Assembly: GCA_027038175.1 (NCBI GenBank)
Contig: JALVYB010000035.1
Coordinates: 1-50,204, forward strand
Length of the DNA stretch: 50,204 nt
DNA from: Caldifarciminota bacterium
Lineage (GTDB): Bacteria; Hydrothermota; Hydrothermia; UBA1063; CAJXJZ01
Reading direction: 5' to 3'
The position numbers and the translations under genes were made by a program. This document shows positions 1 through 8,798 of the stretch, piece by piece; position 1 is the first letter of the stretch, and every line of letters starts with the position of its first letter. Under the pieces are notes generated by a model, which saw only the letters and a list, made by a program, of their open reading frames with translations, ran no database searches and was not told where the DNA came from.

Positions 1-1496
1 CCTGCTGCATAGCCTGTTGCGTGTATATATGAGATTTCTTTGAGTTTTAAGGCTGCCTCAAGTGCAGTTGGATAATTATAGCCCCTCCCAAGGAACATAA
101 AATAGTTGGAATCCTTATACTCATCTGTTATTTGATTTATCTTGTCATCAAGTTTTAGGACGCGCTCTGCAAGTTCAGGCAACTTTCTTATTTCCCTTAT
201 TAATTCCTTTCTCTCATCATCGCTCAGATAACCTTTAAGTGCGGCAAGTTCGAGTGAAAGAAGTAAGAGCACTAAAAGTTGTGCGGTATATGCTTTTGTA
301 GATGCCACACCTATTTCAGGTCCTGCATTTATATAAATCACGTAGTCTGATTCCCTCGCTATGGTGCTATCTTTAACATTTACTATAGAGAGCACATCTA
401 CACCTTGTTCCTTGGCAAGCCTTATACCCGCTATGGTATCAGCAGTTTCACCAGATTGACTTATAGCCACAACCAGTGTATCTTTAGATAAAATGGGCTC
501 TCTATACCTGAATTCTGACGAAAAGTCGGCGTCTGTAAGTACTCTTGCCATTTTTTCAAGCCATAGTCTACCCACAAAACCTGCATGAAGGGATGTCCCT
601 GATGCTTGGAAATAGTATCTTGATTTGTTAAGGAGGAGTCTTCTCAGGTTGTAATCCTTTAAAAGGGTAAAATCATCTTCTCTTACGTATTCCTGTATGT
701 TTTTTCTGAAAATATTTGGTTGTTCGTAAATCTCCTTTAGCATGTAGTGGGCATATCCTTGCTTGCTCACCATCCCGGGTTCCCATTCTATTGTCTTTAC
801 CTCTCTATTAACAGGCTCTCCTTCGAAATTAAAAATCTCGTAGTTTTTCTTTGTGCAAACGCATATGTCTCCATCCTGGAGTACCACTATGTTTTTGGTA
901 TGAGACAGGAGCGCCGTCGCATCTGATGCAAGGAGCATCTCGTCTTTTCCCACACCAAGCAATAGTGGGCTGTCTTTTTTGACCCCGATGATTTTATCCG
1001 GTTCCAGAGAGGAAACAATGACGAGCGCAAATGAGCCTTTGAGTCTTTTAACTGCCTTGAGCACTGCATCCTTTAGAGAACCTTTATAGTATTCCTCAAT
1101 GAGATGTGGTATGACTTCACTGTCTGTGTCGGAAAGAAATTTATGCCCTTTTTCTTCGAGTTCCTTACGAAGTTCCTGGAAGTTTTCAATAATGCCGTTG
1201 TGAGCGACGGCTATTCTATCATAACAGTCTGTATGAGGATGTGCGTTAATATCATTTACCTGTCCATGGGTTGCCCAGCGTGTGTGACCTACACCTACCT
1301 GCCCATTAAAAACCATGCCATTAACCAGGGTGTAGAGGTCTTTTAGTCTGCCTGCCTTCTTTTTGAGAACAAGTCTTTTGTTGTGAATTGCGGCTATCCC
1401 TGCTGAATCATACCCTCTATATTCCAGTTTTTCGAGGCCCACAAGGATTACTGAACCAAGGTCTTTATCTCCTACATAACCAACAATGCCACACAT
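1..1496 (-). CDS. glmS: Glutamine--fructose-6-phosphate aminotransferase (isomerizing), 3' end cut by window
   Basis: Converts fructose-6-phosphate and glutamine to glucosamine-6-phosphate, the first step toward UDP-GlcNAc for peptidoglycan and LPS, in the cytoplasm. The reading frame starts MCGIVG, so Cys2 is the Ntn glutaminase nucleophile. The isomerase part shows the sugar-phosphate loop SQSGETADT, and the frame runs off the left edge at IHATGYAAG, close to the usual C-terminal region. About 498 codons are visible of a family length near 600. The ATG at 1496 follows a GAAGGTGAT ribosome site. Only 25 bases separate it from the 3' end of the tRNA-Leu upstream, so there is no room for a glmS ribozyme, and the two are probably co-transcribed. 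Identity is secure. Confidence 0.96.
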   Translation of the reverse strand, partial: MCGIVGYVGDKDLGSVILVGLEKLEYRGYDSAGIAAIHNKRLVLKKKAGRLKDLYTLVNGMVFNGQVGVGHTRWATHGQVNDINAHPHTDCYDRIAVAHNGIIENFQELRKELEEKGHKFLSDTDSEVIPHLIEEYYKGSLKDAVLKAVKRLKGSFALVIVSSLEPDKIIGVKKDSPLLLGVGKDEMLLASDATALLSHTKNIVVLQDGDICVCTKKNYEIFNFEGEPVNREVKTIEWEPGMVSKQGYAHYMLKEIYEQPNIFRKNIQEYVREDDFTLLKDYNLRRLLLNKSRYYFQASGTSLHAGFVGRLWLEKMARVLTDADFSSEFRYREPILSKDTLVVAISQSGETADTIAGIRLAKEQGVDVLSIVNVKDSTIARESDYVIYINAGPEIGVASTKAYTAQLLVLLLLSLELAALKGYLSDDERKELIREIRKLPELAERVLKLDDKINQITDEYKDSNYFMFLGRGYNYPTALEAALKLKEISYIHATGYAA

Positions 1497-1521
1497 TAAT
1501 TATCACCTTCTTTGGGTTTTA

Positions 1522-1604
1522 TGCCGGAGGAGGGATTTGAACCCTCACGGGCCAGAGCCCAGCGGATTTTGAATCCGCCGCGTCTTCCATTCCGCCACTC
1601 CGGC
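1522..1604 (-). tRNA. tRNA-Leu (anticodon CAA)
   Basis: The reverse strand folds as a class II tRNA. The acceptor arm is GCCGGAG/CTCCGGC with discriminator A, and the anticodon stem GCGGA/TCCGC holds loop TTCAAAA, giving anticodon CAA (reads UUG). The long variable arm has stem GGGC/GCCC and the T loop is GGTTCAAATCC. CCA is not encoded. A TATAAT box ends about 11 bases upstream of the mature 5' end, so the 5' leader would be very short. glmS follows 25 bases downstream on the same strand. Confidence 0.95.
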
Positions 1605-1615
1605 TTCGGGCTATT

Positions 1616-1643
1616 ATTATAAGATAAAATTCTGGAAAATGAA
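1616..1643 (-). promoter_or_regulatory. Promoter of tRNA-Leu/glmS
   Basis: A perfect -10 box TATAAT lies on the reverse strand at 1616-1621. The best -35 at 16-17 bp spacing is only partial (TTCATT at 1638-1643). Transcription should start near 1609, about five bases before the tRNA. Confidence 0.6.
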
Positions 1644-1653
1644 AGGATGAGTA

Positions 1654-3480
1654 CTATTTGAAACTGATTTTTAACCCAACTTCCTCATATCGCCCTCTTG
1701 CTGGAAAGCCATAAGAGTATTCGTAAAATTCGTCCAGTAGATTATTGATTTTACCGTAGAATTCGAATCTACCGATTTTTTTGCTCAACGTTACGTCTAA
1801 AATCGTGTATGGGGATAGTGTTACTGTGCTATCTTTTAGGGTTTCGTATCGCTTCCCTGCATAGTGGATGTTCATATAAAACAGAATATCATAGAGCACC
1901 GGTTTTGACAGTATGAAAGTTCCACTTATATCTGGTTTAAGATCAAGTGGTTGGTTCTCGTCATCACGTGCCTTTTCTGCATTAAGCAAAAAGCGCACTT
2001 TTGTGTTTCCTGCGCTGCCGTCTATTTCAAAATTAAATCCGTAGTCTTTGGAATATGAGAGGTTTACCGTTTTATAAAGTGAATCAATTCTAACTCTTTC
2101 GATGAGATTTTTATAGCGTGAATAAAAAGTACTAATACTGAGTTTAAAGTTTTTAAATGGGTGGGAGCTCATATCAAATTCAAAATTATCAGAATACTCA
2201 GGTTTCAGGTCTGGATTGGGATATGATGAGCCTGCATAAGTTGAATACATTTCCTTGAGTGTCGGAAAGCGTGTTCTTCTGGAATAGGCAAAACTCAAGG
2301 ATATTCCTTTGTAAACCGTTGAAATACCGATAAGACCGTTTATACCGGTTTGTCGATGATTCTCCTGATTGAGGATAAGATATTCAATGCCTGTTTTTAT
2401 ACCTGAACCACCTATATTGGATACTGTGTAAAAAGAAGAGGATGTGGTAAGAGCACTGAGTTTTGTCCATTCTTTATTTATATCAGGTTGTTCTCTGTGA
2501 ACATCGTTTTTAATGTAGAACTTTATAAAGCTCTTATTAAAAGGTGAGATTTTAATAAAGCCACCTTCCCCATAATCATCATAAGTTGAATGAAATGCAT
2601 ATCTTTTAGTTTGAGTGGTAAAAGTGGAATCATCATAAGAGTCAAGAACATTATAATATTTGTCGTAGAAAACTCCATATTTTACTTTCCTCAAGTTGTG
2701 AGTAATTTGCAGTTTGTAGTTTCTCCACACAGGGAATTTCCAGTATCGTTTACGGCTGTCCAGAATATTCCAGGGCACACCTTTTTCATTATCAAGAACA
2801 AGGGTACTCAATTTTAGATTTCCTGGTATGGCTTTTTTAATCTGGAACTTTAACATGGCACCTTTCCTGACAGAGTATGAATTTTTACGGAAGGTTGAGG
2901 AAGAATATGGTGTGTTTTGTGAAATATAAAATCCACGACTCTTTTCGTATGAGATAGTGAAGGAAAGGTCCATAAAAGGTATCGTCTGACCAAAATAAAT
3001 CGTATTTCTGAAAGTCTCACCTTTACCATAACTTATGTCAGTGTATGCTTTTTTTCTAATGGGAGAGGTTGATATGTTAAGTATTCCTCCCATAGCATTT
3101 GAACCCATTAGAAGAGGAGTTGTAGGAGGTATTATTGAATAACCATCTACAAACCCTGCAGGAATCTGTTCTAAATCAAACTGACCGGAATAGGGTATAT
3201 TGAGAGGAACTCCATCGATTTCCACCTTTATATCTTTTGAATTTGCCCCTCTTATAAACAGCATGGCGTATCCCTTTCCTGTCACATAAAATGAGAGGGA
3301 GGGATGCAGGGAAAAAAGGTGTTCTACGTTCCTGATTTTACCCATTTTTAGGGTACTGTCTTTTACACTCACAGTGGGTGTAGCCTCTCCTTTCACAACT
3401 ACGCTATCCAGATAAAAAACGGGCATATCATTTTTTCTTGTTGTTGCAAGAAGTTGTAGAAGCAGAAACAAATAATTCAT
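1654..3480 (-). CDS. TonB-dependent outer-membrane receptor
   Basis: A 608-residue outer-membrane protein, likely a TonB-dependent transporter for a chelated metal or vitamin; the substrate cannot be told from sequence. A short hydrophobic signal segment covers residues 1-13. The plug domain (about 25-140) includes a VVVKGE stretch resembling the start of TonB-box regions, then FIRGANSKDIKVEIDGVPLN and SNAMGGILNIST. The rest alternates aromatic and polar residues like a 22-strand barrel and ends in a beta strand with Phe near the C-terminus (KISFK). At 608 residues it is close to BtuB and shorter than SusC-type receptors. It stands alone, divergent from the GGDEF gene, with a strong AAGGAGGAGA ribosome site. 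No ExbB/ExbD/TonB is in view. Confidence 0.85.
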   Translation of the reverse strand: MNYLFLLLQLLATTRKNDMPVFYLDSVVVKGEATPTVSVKDSTLKMGKIRNVEHLFSLHPSLSFYVTGKGYAMLFIRGANSKDIKVEIDGVPLNIPYSGQFDLEQIPAGFVDGYSIIPPTTPLLMGSNAMGGILNISTSPIRKKAYTDISYGKGETFRNTIYFGQTIPFMDLSFTISYEKSRGFYISQNTPYSSSTFRKNSYSVRKGAMLKFQIKKAIPGNLKLSTLVLDNEKGVPWNILDSRKRYWKFPVWRNYKLQITHNLRKVKYGVFYDKYYNVLDSYDDSTFTTQTKRYAFHSTYDDYGEGGFIKISPFNKSFIKFYIKNDVHREQPDINKEWTKLSALTTSSSFYTVSNIGGSGIKTGIEYLILNQENHRQTGINGLIGISTVYKGISLSFAYSRRTRFPTLKEMYSTYAGSSYPNPDLKPEYSDNFEFDMSSHPFKNFKLSISTFYSRYKNLIERVRIDSLYKTVNLSYSKDYGFNFEIDGSAGNTKVRFLLNAEKARDDENQPLDLKPDISGTFILSKPVLYDILFYMNIHYAGKRYETLKDSTVTLSPYTILDVTLSKKIGRFEFYGKINNLLDEFYEYSYGFPARGRYEEVGLKISFK

Positions 3481-3508
3481 ATATATCTCTCCTCCTTAAG
3501 GCTCTTAT

Positions 3509-3536
3509 ATTTTAATGCAGCAGGATAGAATGGCAA
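3509..3536 (-). promoter_or_regulatory. Promoter of the TonB receptor gene
   Basis: Reverse strand: TTGCCA (3531-3536), 16 bp, TAAAAT (3509-3514). The transcript would carry a leader of about 22 bases with the AAGGAGG ribosome site just before the ATG at 3480. Confidence 0.6.
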
Positions 3537-3549
3537 ATCTGGAAATTCT

Positions 3550-3578
3550 TTGTTTCACTATCTGGCAGGCAATATAAT
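3550..3578 (+). promoter_or_regulatory. Promoter of the GGDEF fusion gene, predicted leaderless
   Basis: TTGTTT (3550-3555), 17 bp, TATAAT (3573-3578). The ATG is at 3590, only 11 bases beyond the -10 box, so transcription would start about five bases before the start codon. No Shine-Dalgarno sequence precedes the ATG, which fits. Confidence 0.75.
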
Positions 3579-3589
3579 AGAAAAACATA

Positions 3590-6500
3590 ATGAGAGATGT
3601 CCTGTTCATAGATGATTTAACCGGGGTATATAATAGAAGATATTTGGCTACCCTGAAGGACTCTCTTCTTAAAGAATTCGTAGAAAATAAGATTCCTTAT
3701 ACTCTTTCTGTCATTGACATAGACCATTTCAAAAGTATCAATGATACCTTTGGACATCAAAAGGGAGATGAAGTGATAAAAGGTTTTGCAGATTTTCTCA
3801 GGTCTAATCTCAGAGGAAGCGATGTTATAATCAGATATGGAGGTGATGAGTTTATTGTGATTTTACCAGAACTTTCAAGGGAAAATGCTACTTTCATATG
3901 GGAGAGGCTTCTTAAAAGGTTAAAGGAAACTACTGTCGCTGGTCTTAATATCACAATGAGCGTCGGGCTTGCCTCCTTCCCTGATGATGGTGTTCAATTT
4001 AAGGAACTCTTTGCTGCAGCAGATGCTGCTTTGTATGATGCTAAAAGGCGAGGAAGAGGCAGGGTGGGGGGATTCTCTCGTAAATCTCTACTTGTTCCGG
4101 TAAGTACATTCGTGGATAGAGAAAAAGAAACAGATATTCTGGAGAGGATAATTTATAGGAGCATAGCAAAACCGAGAGTTATCAGCATACTTGGCCCTGT
4201 GGGTGTTGGAAAAACAAGGCTTGTTAAAGAAGTCCTTGGCAGGGTGAGAGATAGAGAAATAGTCTGGAGTGATTGTATACCTTTTGTTGAAAATATCCCG
4301 TATTATGCAGTTAGGGAATTGATTAAGTATAGATTAAAAAGAATAGGTAAAAATCTACTCGATGGAATTGATACTCCATTTCTTGTAGAAATTTCCAAAC
4401 TCGTTCCTGAGGTTGGCGTGTCAGCAGAGCAAAATGCAGGGAGCAGGACTGTTGATAAGTATAGACTTTATGAGAGCATTAGATTATTTTTTGAAAAAGG
4501 GAAGAAGGATAAAATAGTTGTTGTTGATAATATACAGTGGATTGATAGGGGTTCGATTGAGATCCTGAAATATCTTATAGTATCTTTGAAGAGTGTTAAT
4601 TCGGTTTATATTTTTATACAGAGGGAGGACGAGGTAAATGAAGAAGTACGGGATTTTTTGAGGGATATATCCCGAATGGCTGAGGTAGATGAACTCGTAC
4701 TTGAACCGCTGGATGAAAAGAAGGCAATGGTTTTTATATCCATGGCGCTTGGCGACGATAAGGTGGAAAGTGACCTTCTTTCGTATGTGTTTCATGAGAC
4801 CGGCGGTAATCCCTTTTATATGGAAGAACTTTTGAGAGAACTTTATGAAGGAGAATATCTGGTTTTAAAGGGAGGAGAATGGACTTTCCATCGCCCTGAG
4901 AAGGGAGTTATACCCAAAAGTATTGAAGATATAACTGAGAGGAAGTACAGGGAAATTTCAGAAGAGGCTAAAAAAGTGCTCGAGATAGCGAGCGTAATCG
5001 GGTATTTTGATATTGATATGCTTGCTGAATTCACAGGATTCAATGAAGGACATATTCTTGGACTTTTAGATGAGCTTGTGTCCCGTGGGTTTGTAAGAGA
5101 AGGTGAAGAAAGAATAGAATTTAAAGAGGGTATATCTCGTGAAATGATTTATGAAAAGCATGTTGGAAAGATCAAGGGGCGTGTGTATCACAAAAAAGTT
5201 GCAGATTATCTTTTGTCTCAATATGCGGAAAAGACAGACAGTATTATTATGGAAGTAGCCAACCACCTTTATATGGCAAGGGATTATGAAAGAGGACCCT
5301 CCTATCTTTTAAAAGCAGCTATGGCGGCCAGAGCCCAGTATTCGTATGATGTTGCCATATCCTATTTGAAAAAGGCTCTCTCATTGGGTGAAGGTAGATG
5401 GTCTCATGTTGACCTTTTACTTGATATTTATCAGGAGTTAATCGATGTACTTCATTTTAAAGGTAATAATCCAGAAGCCTTCCGGATAGTTGAGAAGGCT
5501 CTTGACCTTGTTAAAAATAGTGGAGGGGAAAGACTTGCTGCTTTTTATCAGAGAAAAGCAATTTTACTGTACTCTGTGTCAAAATTTAAAGAATCTGTCC
5601 AGTATGCTGAAATGGCTAAGAAGATATATGAGGAACTCGGAAGTAAAACTGGAGTTGCACATTCTCTTAATATTATGGGTATCGCGAAACTGTTTGAAGG
5701 AGATTACGAGTTGGCAGAGAAATTTCTTAAAAGTGCCAGGGATATATTCGTTGAGATAGGGGAAAAGGAGGGTATAGCAAGTGTCTATAACAATCTTGGA
5801 GCAGTTTATGACAGGCTGGGCAGGCTTGAAGAGGCTCTGTCGGCGTATGAAGAATCCCTCAAGATAGCAGAAGAATTTAAGGATTTAAAAGGTAAAACCT
5901 TACTACTACATAATATAGGTTCGGTTTATCTTGATCTTGGAGACCTTGATAGGGCTGAAAAGTATCTTAATGATTCTTTAATACTTGCAGAGCGTCTTGG
6001 GGATTACTCAAGTATGGCAAATTGCTATCTACTACTTGGTCTTCTCTATAAGGAAAGGAGTGAGTTTGAAAAATCACTGGAGTATTACAGGAAGTGCGCT
6101 TTTATTGCAGATTTTACCGGAAATACCAATCTTTTAGCATGGTCAAAAGAAAACACCGGCGAAATTTACTATATGCTCGGTAGAATGGAAGAAGCAGAGA
6201 GATTTTTTAAAGAAGTTCAGCGTATGACAAGGGATATAGGAAACACCTATCTATCCTTTTATAACCTTCTCGATACTGCAAGACTATACCTCGAGAGAGG
6301 GCATTATTCGAAAGCCGAAGAAATTCTTAAAACCATGCAGCAACTTGTGGATAAAACAGGTTCTTTGAGACTTAAAGAAGATTACCTATTAACAAAAGCT
6401 GAACTTTATGTGCTCAAAGATGATATTGGAAACGCTGTTATAGTTTTAGAAGAGATAGAAAATAAAGACTTCCATTTTCACATGCTCAGGGCTGAGATTT

Positions 6501-6736
6501 TTTTTAAACAGGGAAGGTTTATTGATGCTCTCTCTGAAATTAGTACAATAGACGCGGAAAAGTTATCAGAATTTTACCGTACGAAAATTGATACACTTAA
6601 AGCAAGGATATATATTGCGCTTGGCAAGAATAAGGAGGCATTAACTGTACTTGCAAATGTTAAAAGTTTTTATGAGAGAATAGGCGCAAAACCCAGATTA
6701 AAGGAAGTAGAAAAATTGATAGAGGAGGCGGTTTAG
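3590..6736 (+). CDS. GGDEF diguanylate cyclase fused to a STAND-type ATPase and TPR repeats
   Basis: A 1048-residue cytoplasmic signalling fusion with no membrane segment. Residues 1-165 form a GGDEF domain with the opening motif DDLTGVYNRRYL, the metal-site stretch DIDHFKSIND and an intact GGDEF at 84-88. An RGSD inhibitory site (75-78) lies exactly five residues before it, so both cyclic-di-GMP synthesis and product inhibition look possible. Residues about 170-480 form a MalT/AAA_16-like ATPase with Walker A GPVGVGKT (202-209) and Walker B IVVVDNIQWID (309-319). From about 590 to the end there are many tetratricopeptide repeats for protein contacts. The usual order puts GGDEF last, so this layout is unusual. 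The input signal is unknown. The ATG at 3590 is supported by the adjacent promoter. It is convergent with the CapA-like gene, overlapping by four bases. Confidence 0.9.
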   Translation: MRDVLFIDDLTGVYNRRYLATLKDSLLKEFVENKIPYTLSVIDIDHFKSINDTFGHQKGDEVIKGFADFLRSNLRGSDVIIRYGGDEFIVILPELSRENATFIWERLLKRLKETTVAGLNITMSVGLASFPDDGVQFKELFAAADAALYDAKRRGRGRVGGFSRKSLLVPVSTFVDREKETDILERIIYRSIAKPRVISILGPVGVGKTRLVKEVLGRVRDREIVWSDCIPFVENIPYYAVRELIKYRLKRIGKNLLDGIDTPFLVEISKLVPEVGVSAEQNAGSRTVDKYRLYESIRLFFEKGKKDKIVVVDNIQWIDRGSIEILKYLIVSLKSVNSVYIFIQREDEVNEEVRDFLRDISRMAEVDELVLEPLDEKKAMVFISMALGDDKVESDLLSYVFHETGGNPFYMEELLRELYEGEYLVLKGGEWTFHRPEKGVIPKSIEDITERKYREISEEAKKVLEIASVIGYFDIDMLAEFTGFNEGHILGLLDELVSRGFVREGEERIEFKEGISREMIYEKHVGKIKGRVYHKKVADYLLSQYAEKTDSIIMEVANHLYMARDYERGPSYLLKAAMAARAQYSYDVAISYLKKALSLGEGRWSHVDLLLDIYQELIDVLHFKGNNPEAFRIVEKALDLVKNSGGERLAAFYQRKAILLYSVSKFKESVQYAEMAKKIYEELGSKTGVAHSLNIMGIAKLFEGDYELAEKFLKSARDIFVEIGEKEGIASVYNNLGAVYDRLGRLEEALSAYEESLKIAEEFKDLKGKTLLLHNIGSVYLDLGDLDRAEKYLNDSLILAERLGDYSSMANCYLLLGLLYKERSEFEKSLEYYRKCAFIADFTGNTNLLAWSKENTGEIYYMLGRMEEAERFFKEVQRMTRDIGNTYLSFYNLLDTARLYLERGHYSKAEEILKTMQQLVDKTGSLRLKEDYLLTKAELYVLKDDIGNAVIVLEEIENKDFHFHMLRAEIFFKQGRFIDALSEISTIDAEKLSEFYRTKIDTLKARIYIALGKNKEALTVLANVKSFYERIGAKPRLKEVEKLIEEAV

Positions 6737-7719
6737 TGAATTCCCAGTATGAGTTTATATCGTCTTATAAATTTCGTTTCTTCATATGTGTTTAAAAGCC
6801 TGGGTTGTGTGCCTGTTATCTTAATAGGCCAGAGCGTAATGGCATTTATTTTACCCTTCTTTGATAGGGTACATGCAAACATCACCGCCTCGTTTCTTTC
6901 TTCTCCTTTCTGGTCGAATATGAAATTCCCCAGGCTGTAGATTATAGGTTTGTTTTTGTAAAATTCAAGTTCCTGAATCACATGTGGATGATGTCCCAGT
7001 ATAATATCTGCTCCTGCATCTATTAGTTTGTGGGCTAAGAGTTTTTGTTCCTTAGAGGGATGGTGTTTATACTCTATCCCCCAATGCAGGGAAATTATTA
7101 TGAAATCTACGCTGTCTCTCAATCTGTGGATAATGGAAATTGCTGTATCCAGATTGAAAACTGCGATTTGTGTGGCATTTTCCCTTGTAGGCACACCTGT
7201 TGGAATTAAACAATAGGATATAAAGGCAATTTTGATTGAGTTTTTCTTAACTATTAAGGGTGTATAGGCCTCTTTAAGAGTATTCCCTGCACCTACGATG
7301 TGAAATCCAGCCTTTTTTAGTCTGCTAATGCAGTCAGATAAAGCATTTCTTCCAAAGTCAAGGGCGTGATTGTTTGAGAGATTGATAACATTGAAACCCG
7401 ACATCTTTAGAGGCTGAATGAACTCTGTATCTGCTTCAAATGTGATAGGTTTTCTTATAGGCCTGCCTCGTTTGGAAATGATAGATTCAAGATTGCAAAA
7501 AGCAAGGTCATATCTACGGATTATGTAATAAATTTTTCTGAATGGGAAAAAAGTCCCTTCCTTTTTTGCTATTCTTTCTGTCCCTCTGTCGAGCATAATA
7601 TCTCCTACTGCAATGAATCTAACTAAGGAAGTGTGTGCATTTATATTCTGTGTTTTGCTGTGACTTCTCCTGCATCCTGCAAATATGAGCGCAGTAACAA
7701 GTAGAATCTGTGTTTTCAC
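6733..7719 (-). CDS. CapA-family metallophosphatase-like lipoprotein
   Basis: Related to poly-gamma-glutamate synthesis protein CapA (calcineurin-like metallophosphoesterase superfamily). Motifs in order are GDIMLDR, FCNLES, LSNNHALDFG, ISLHWGIEY, GHHPHV and YSLGNFIFDQ, which carry the expected metal-binding Asp, Asn and His residues. The N-terminus has a lipoprotein signal with lipobox IFAGC, so the protein is likely anchored in the envelope. Its substrate is unknown and no capB/capC is nearby, so a role in polyglutamate is not implied. A TTG at 7725 would add two residues. I prefer the GTG at 7719 because a TATACT box ends six bases before it, predicting a transcript that begins at the start codon. 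Confidence 0.85.
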   Translation of the reverse strand: MKTQILLVTALIFAGCRRSHSKTQNINAHTSLVRFIAVGDIMLDRGTERIAKKEGTFFPFRKIYYIIRRYDLAFCNLESIISKRGRPIRKPITFEADTEFIQPLKMSGFNVINLSNNHALDFGRNALSDCISRLKKAGFHIVGAGNTLKEAYTPLIVKKNSIKIAFISYCLIPTGVPTRENATQIAVFNLDTAISIIHRLRDSVDFIIISLHWGIEYKHHPSKEQKLLAHKLIDAGADIILGHHPHVIQELEFYKNKPIIYSLGNFIFDQKGEERNEAVMFACTLSKKGKINAITLWPIKITGTQPRLLNTYEETKFIRRYKLILGIH

Positions 7720-7725
7720 ACCCAA

Positions 7726-7754
7726 AGTATAATTATTATGTCCAGTTGAATCAA
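7726..7754 (-). promoter_or_regulatory. Promoter of the CapA-like gene, predicted leaderless
   Basis: Reverse strand: TTGATT (7749-7754), 17 bp, TATACT (7726-7731). The GTG start at 7719 lies where transcription should begin, and no ribosome-binding sequence is present. Confidence 0.7.
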
Positions 7755-7773
7755 TATTTTGAAGGATTATTAT

Positions 7774-7802
7774 TTGACCATTTAGGATTCAAAATTTATA
7801 AT
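7774..7802 (+). promoter_or_regulatory. Promoter of the HAD gene, predicted leaderless
   Basis: TTGACC (7774-7779), 17 bp, TATAAT (7797-7802), ending nine bases before ATG 7812. It lies inside the longest possible reading frame, which opens at 7710, so the upstream start cannot be used by this transcript. Confidence 0.8.
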
Positions 7803-7811
7803 ACAGGCACT

Positions 7812-8795
7812 ATGGAAGTATTTCTGCAGAATGTGATTGCTGTAATTTGGGATTTTGACAAAACTTTAACCCCGAGGTATATGCAGGAGCCACTTTTTAA
7901 AGAGTACGGTGTGGATGCCAACAAATTCTGGCAGGAGGTGGATGGCCTTGTGGAATTCTATAGAGCGCAGGGAGTTAATCGAGTAAATAGAGATACGATT
8001 TATCTTAACCACATTTTGACTTATGTGAGAAAAGGAATCTTTAAGGGACTATCCAATAAGAAGCTTCGAGAACTCGGTGCGAAGATTGAATTTTTTCCAG
8101 GGCTTCCCGAATTTTTTCAGAAAGTAAAAGAATTCGTAGAGGAACATCCGCTCTTTAGAGAACATGACATCAAACTGGAACATTATATTGTAAGTACCGG
8201 GATATATGAGATGATAAAAGGTAGTAAAATAGCCCCATACGTTGATGATATCTGGGCCTGTGAATTTGTGGAAGAAGTTGCGGAACCGGGTTATCTTGAG
8301 AAGAAGAAACAGCAGACTCTCTTTGGAGAAACTCATATAACAGGGGCACGCGTTGAAAAAGAGATAAAAGATATCTGTTATGCAATAGACAACACAACGA
8401 AGACGAGGGCAATTTTTGAGATTAACAAAGGGTCTAACAAAGTGAAGAGTATAGGGGTAAATGACAACATAAAGCCAGAGCACAGGAGAGTCCCGTTTGA
8501 AAATATGATTTACATAGCCGATGGTCCAAGTGATATTCCCGTATTTTCCATTATGAAACAGTATGGTGGTGTTGCTTTTGCAGTTTATGAGAAGGGCAAT
8601 AGAAAGGCATTCAAGCAGGTAAATGAACTCCAAAGACAGGGGAGAATTCACGCCTTTGGGGAAGCAGATTACCGTGAAAATTCTCAAATATACATGTTAA
8701 TCATGCACTATGTAGAGGAAATTGCCCACAGAATAGTGAAAAAACAGTATGAAACATTAAAAAAACGCGTGGGGAAGCCCCCACGCCATATATGA
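7812..8795 (+). CDS. HAD-superfamily hydrolase
   Basis: A 327-residue cytoplasmic protein of the haloacid dehalogenase superfamily, probably a phosphatase. Motif I is WDFDKTLTP near the N-terminus (nucleophile Asp and acid/base Asp), motif II is VSTGIYEMI, and motif IV is IADGPSDIPVF. The large insert between motifs I and II would form a helical cap. The family has many substrates and none can be named here. The frame is open upstream to 7710, but the promoter at 7774-7802 and the conserved start of the domain favour ATG 7812. The last codons (KRVGKPPRHI) are also the stem of a terminator serving the convergent ferritin gene. Confidence 0.8.
   Translation: MEVFLQNVIAVIWDFDKTLTPRYMQEPLFKEYGVDANKFWQEVDGLVEFYRAQGVNRVNRDTIYLNHILTYVRKGIFKGLSNKKLRELGAKIEFFPGLPEFFQKVKEFVEEHPLFREHDIKLEHYIVSTGIYEMIKGSKIAPYVDDIWACEFVEEVAEPGYLEKKKQQTLFGETHITGARVEKEIKDICYAIDNTTKTRAIFEINKGSNKVKSIGVNDNIKPEHRRVPFENMIYIADGPSDIPVFSIMKQYGGVAFAVYEKGNRKAFKQVNELQRQGRIHAFGEADYRENSQIYMLIMHYVEEIAHRIVKKQYETLKKRVGKPPRHI
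8759..8786 (-). terminator. Rho-independent terminator for the ferritin-like gene
   Basis: The stem GCGTGGGG/CCCCACGC (8767-8774 with 8779-8786, loop of four) is followed on the reverse strand by G and seven T (8765-8759). It lies inside the 3' end of the HAD coding sequence. On the forward strand the hairpin is followed only by a weak AT stretch. Confidence 0.8.
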
Positions 8796-8798
8796 ATT

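Noticed and set aside
1497-1521. glmS ribozyme or riboswitch upstream of glmS
   Set aside because: Only 25 bases lie between the tRNA and the start codon, too short for the ribozyme.
7710-7811. Upstream extension of the HAD gene
   Set aside because: It contains the promoter of the gene, overlaps the divergent CapA-like start, and encodes residues unlike the family.
8049-8687. A 212-codon reverse reading frame opposite the HAD gene
   Set aside because: Antisense shadow of a clear coding sequence, rich in Phe, Tyr and Ser runs, with no ribosome site or family pattern.
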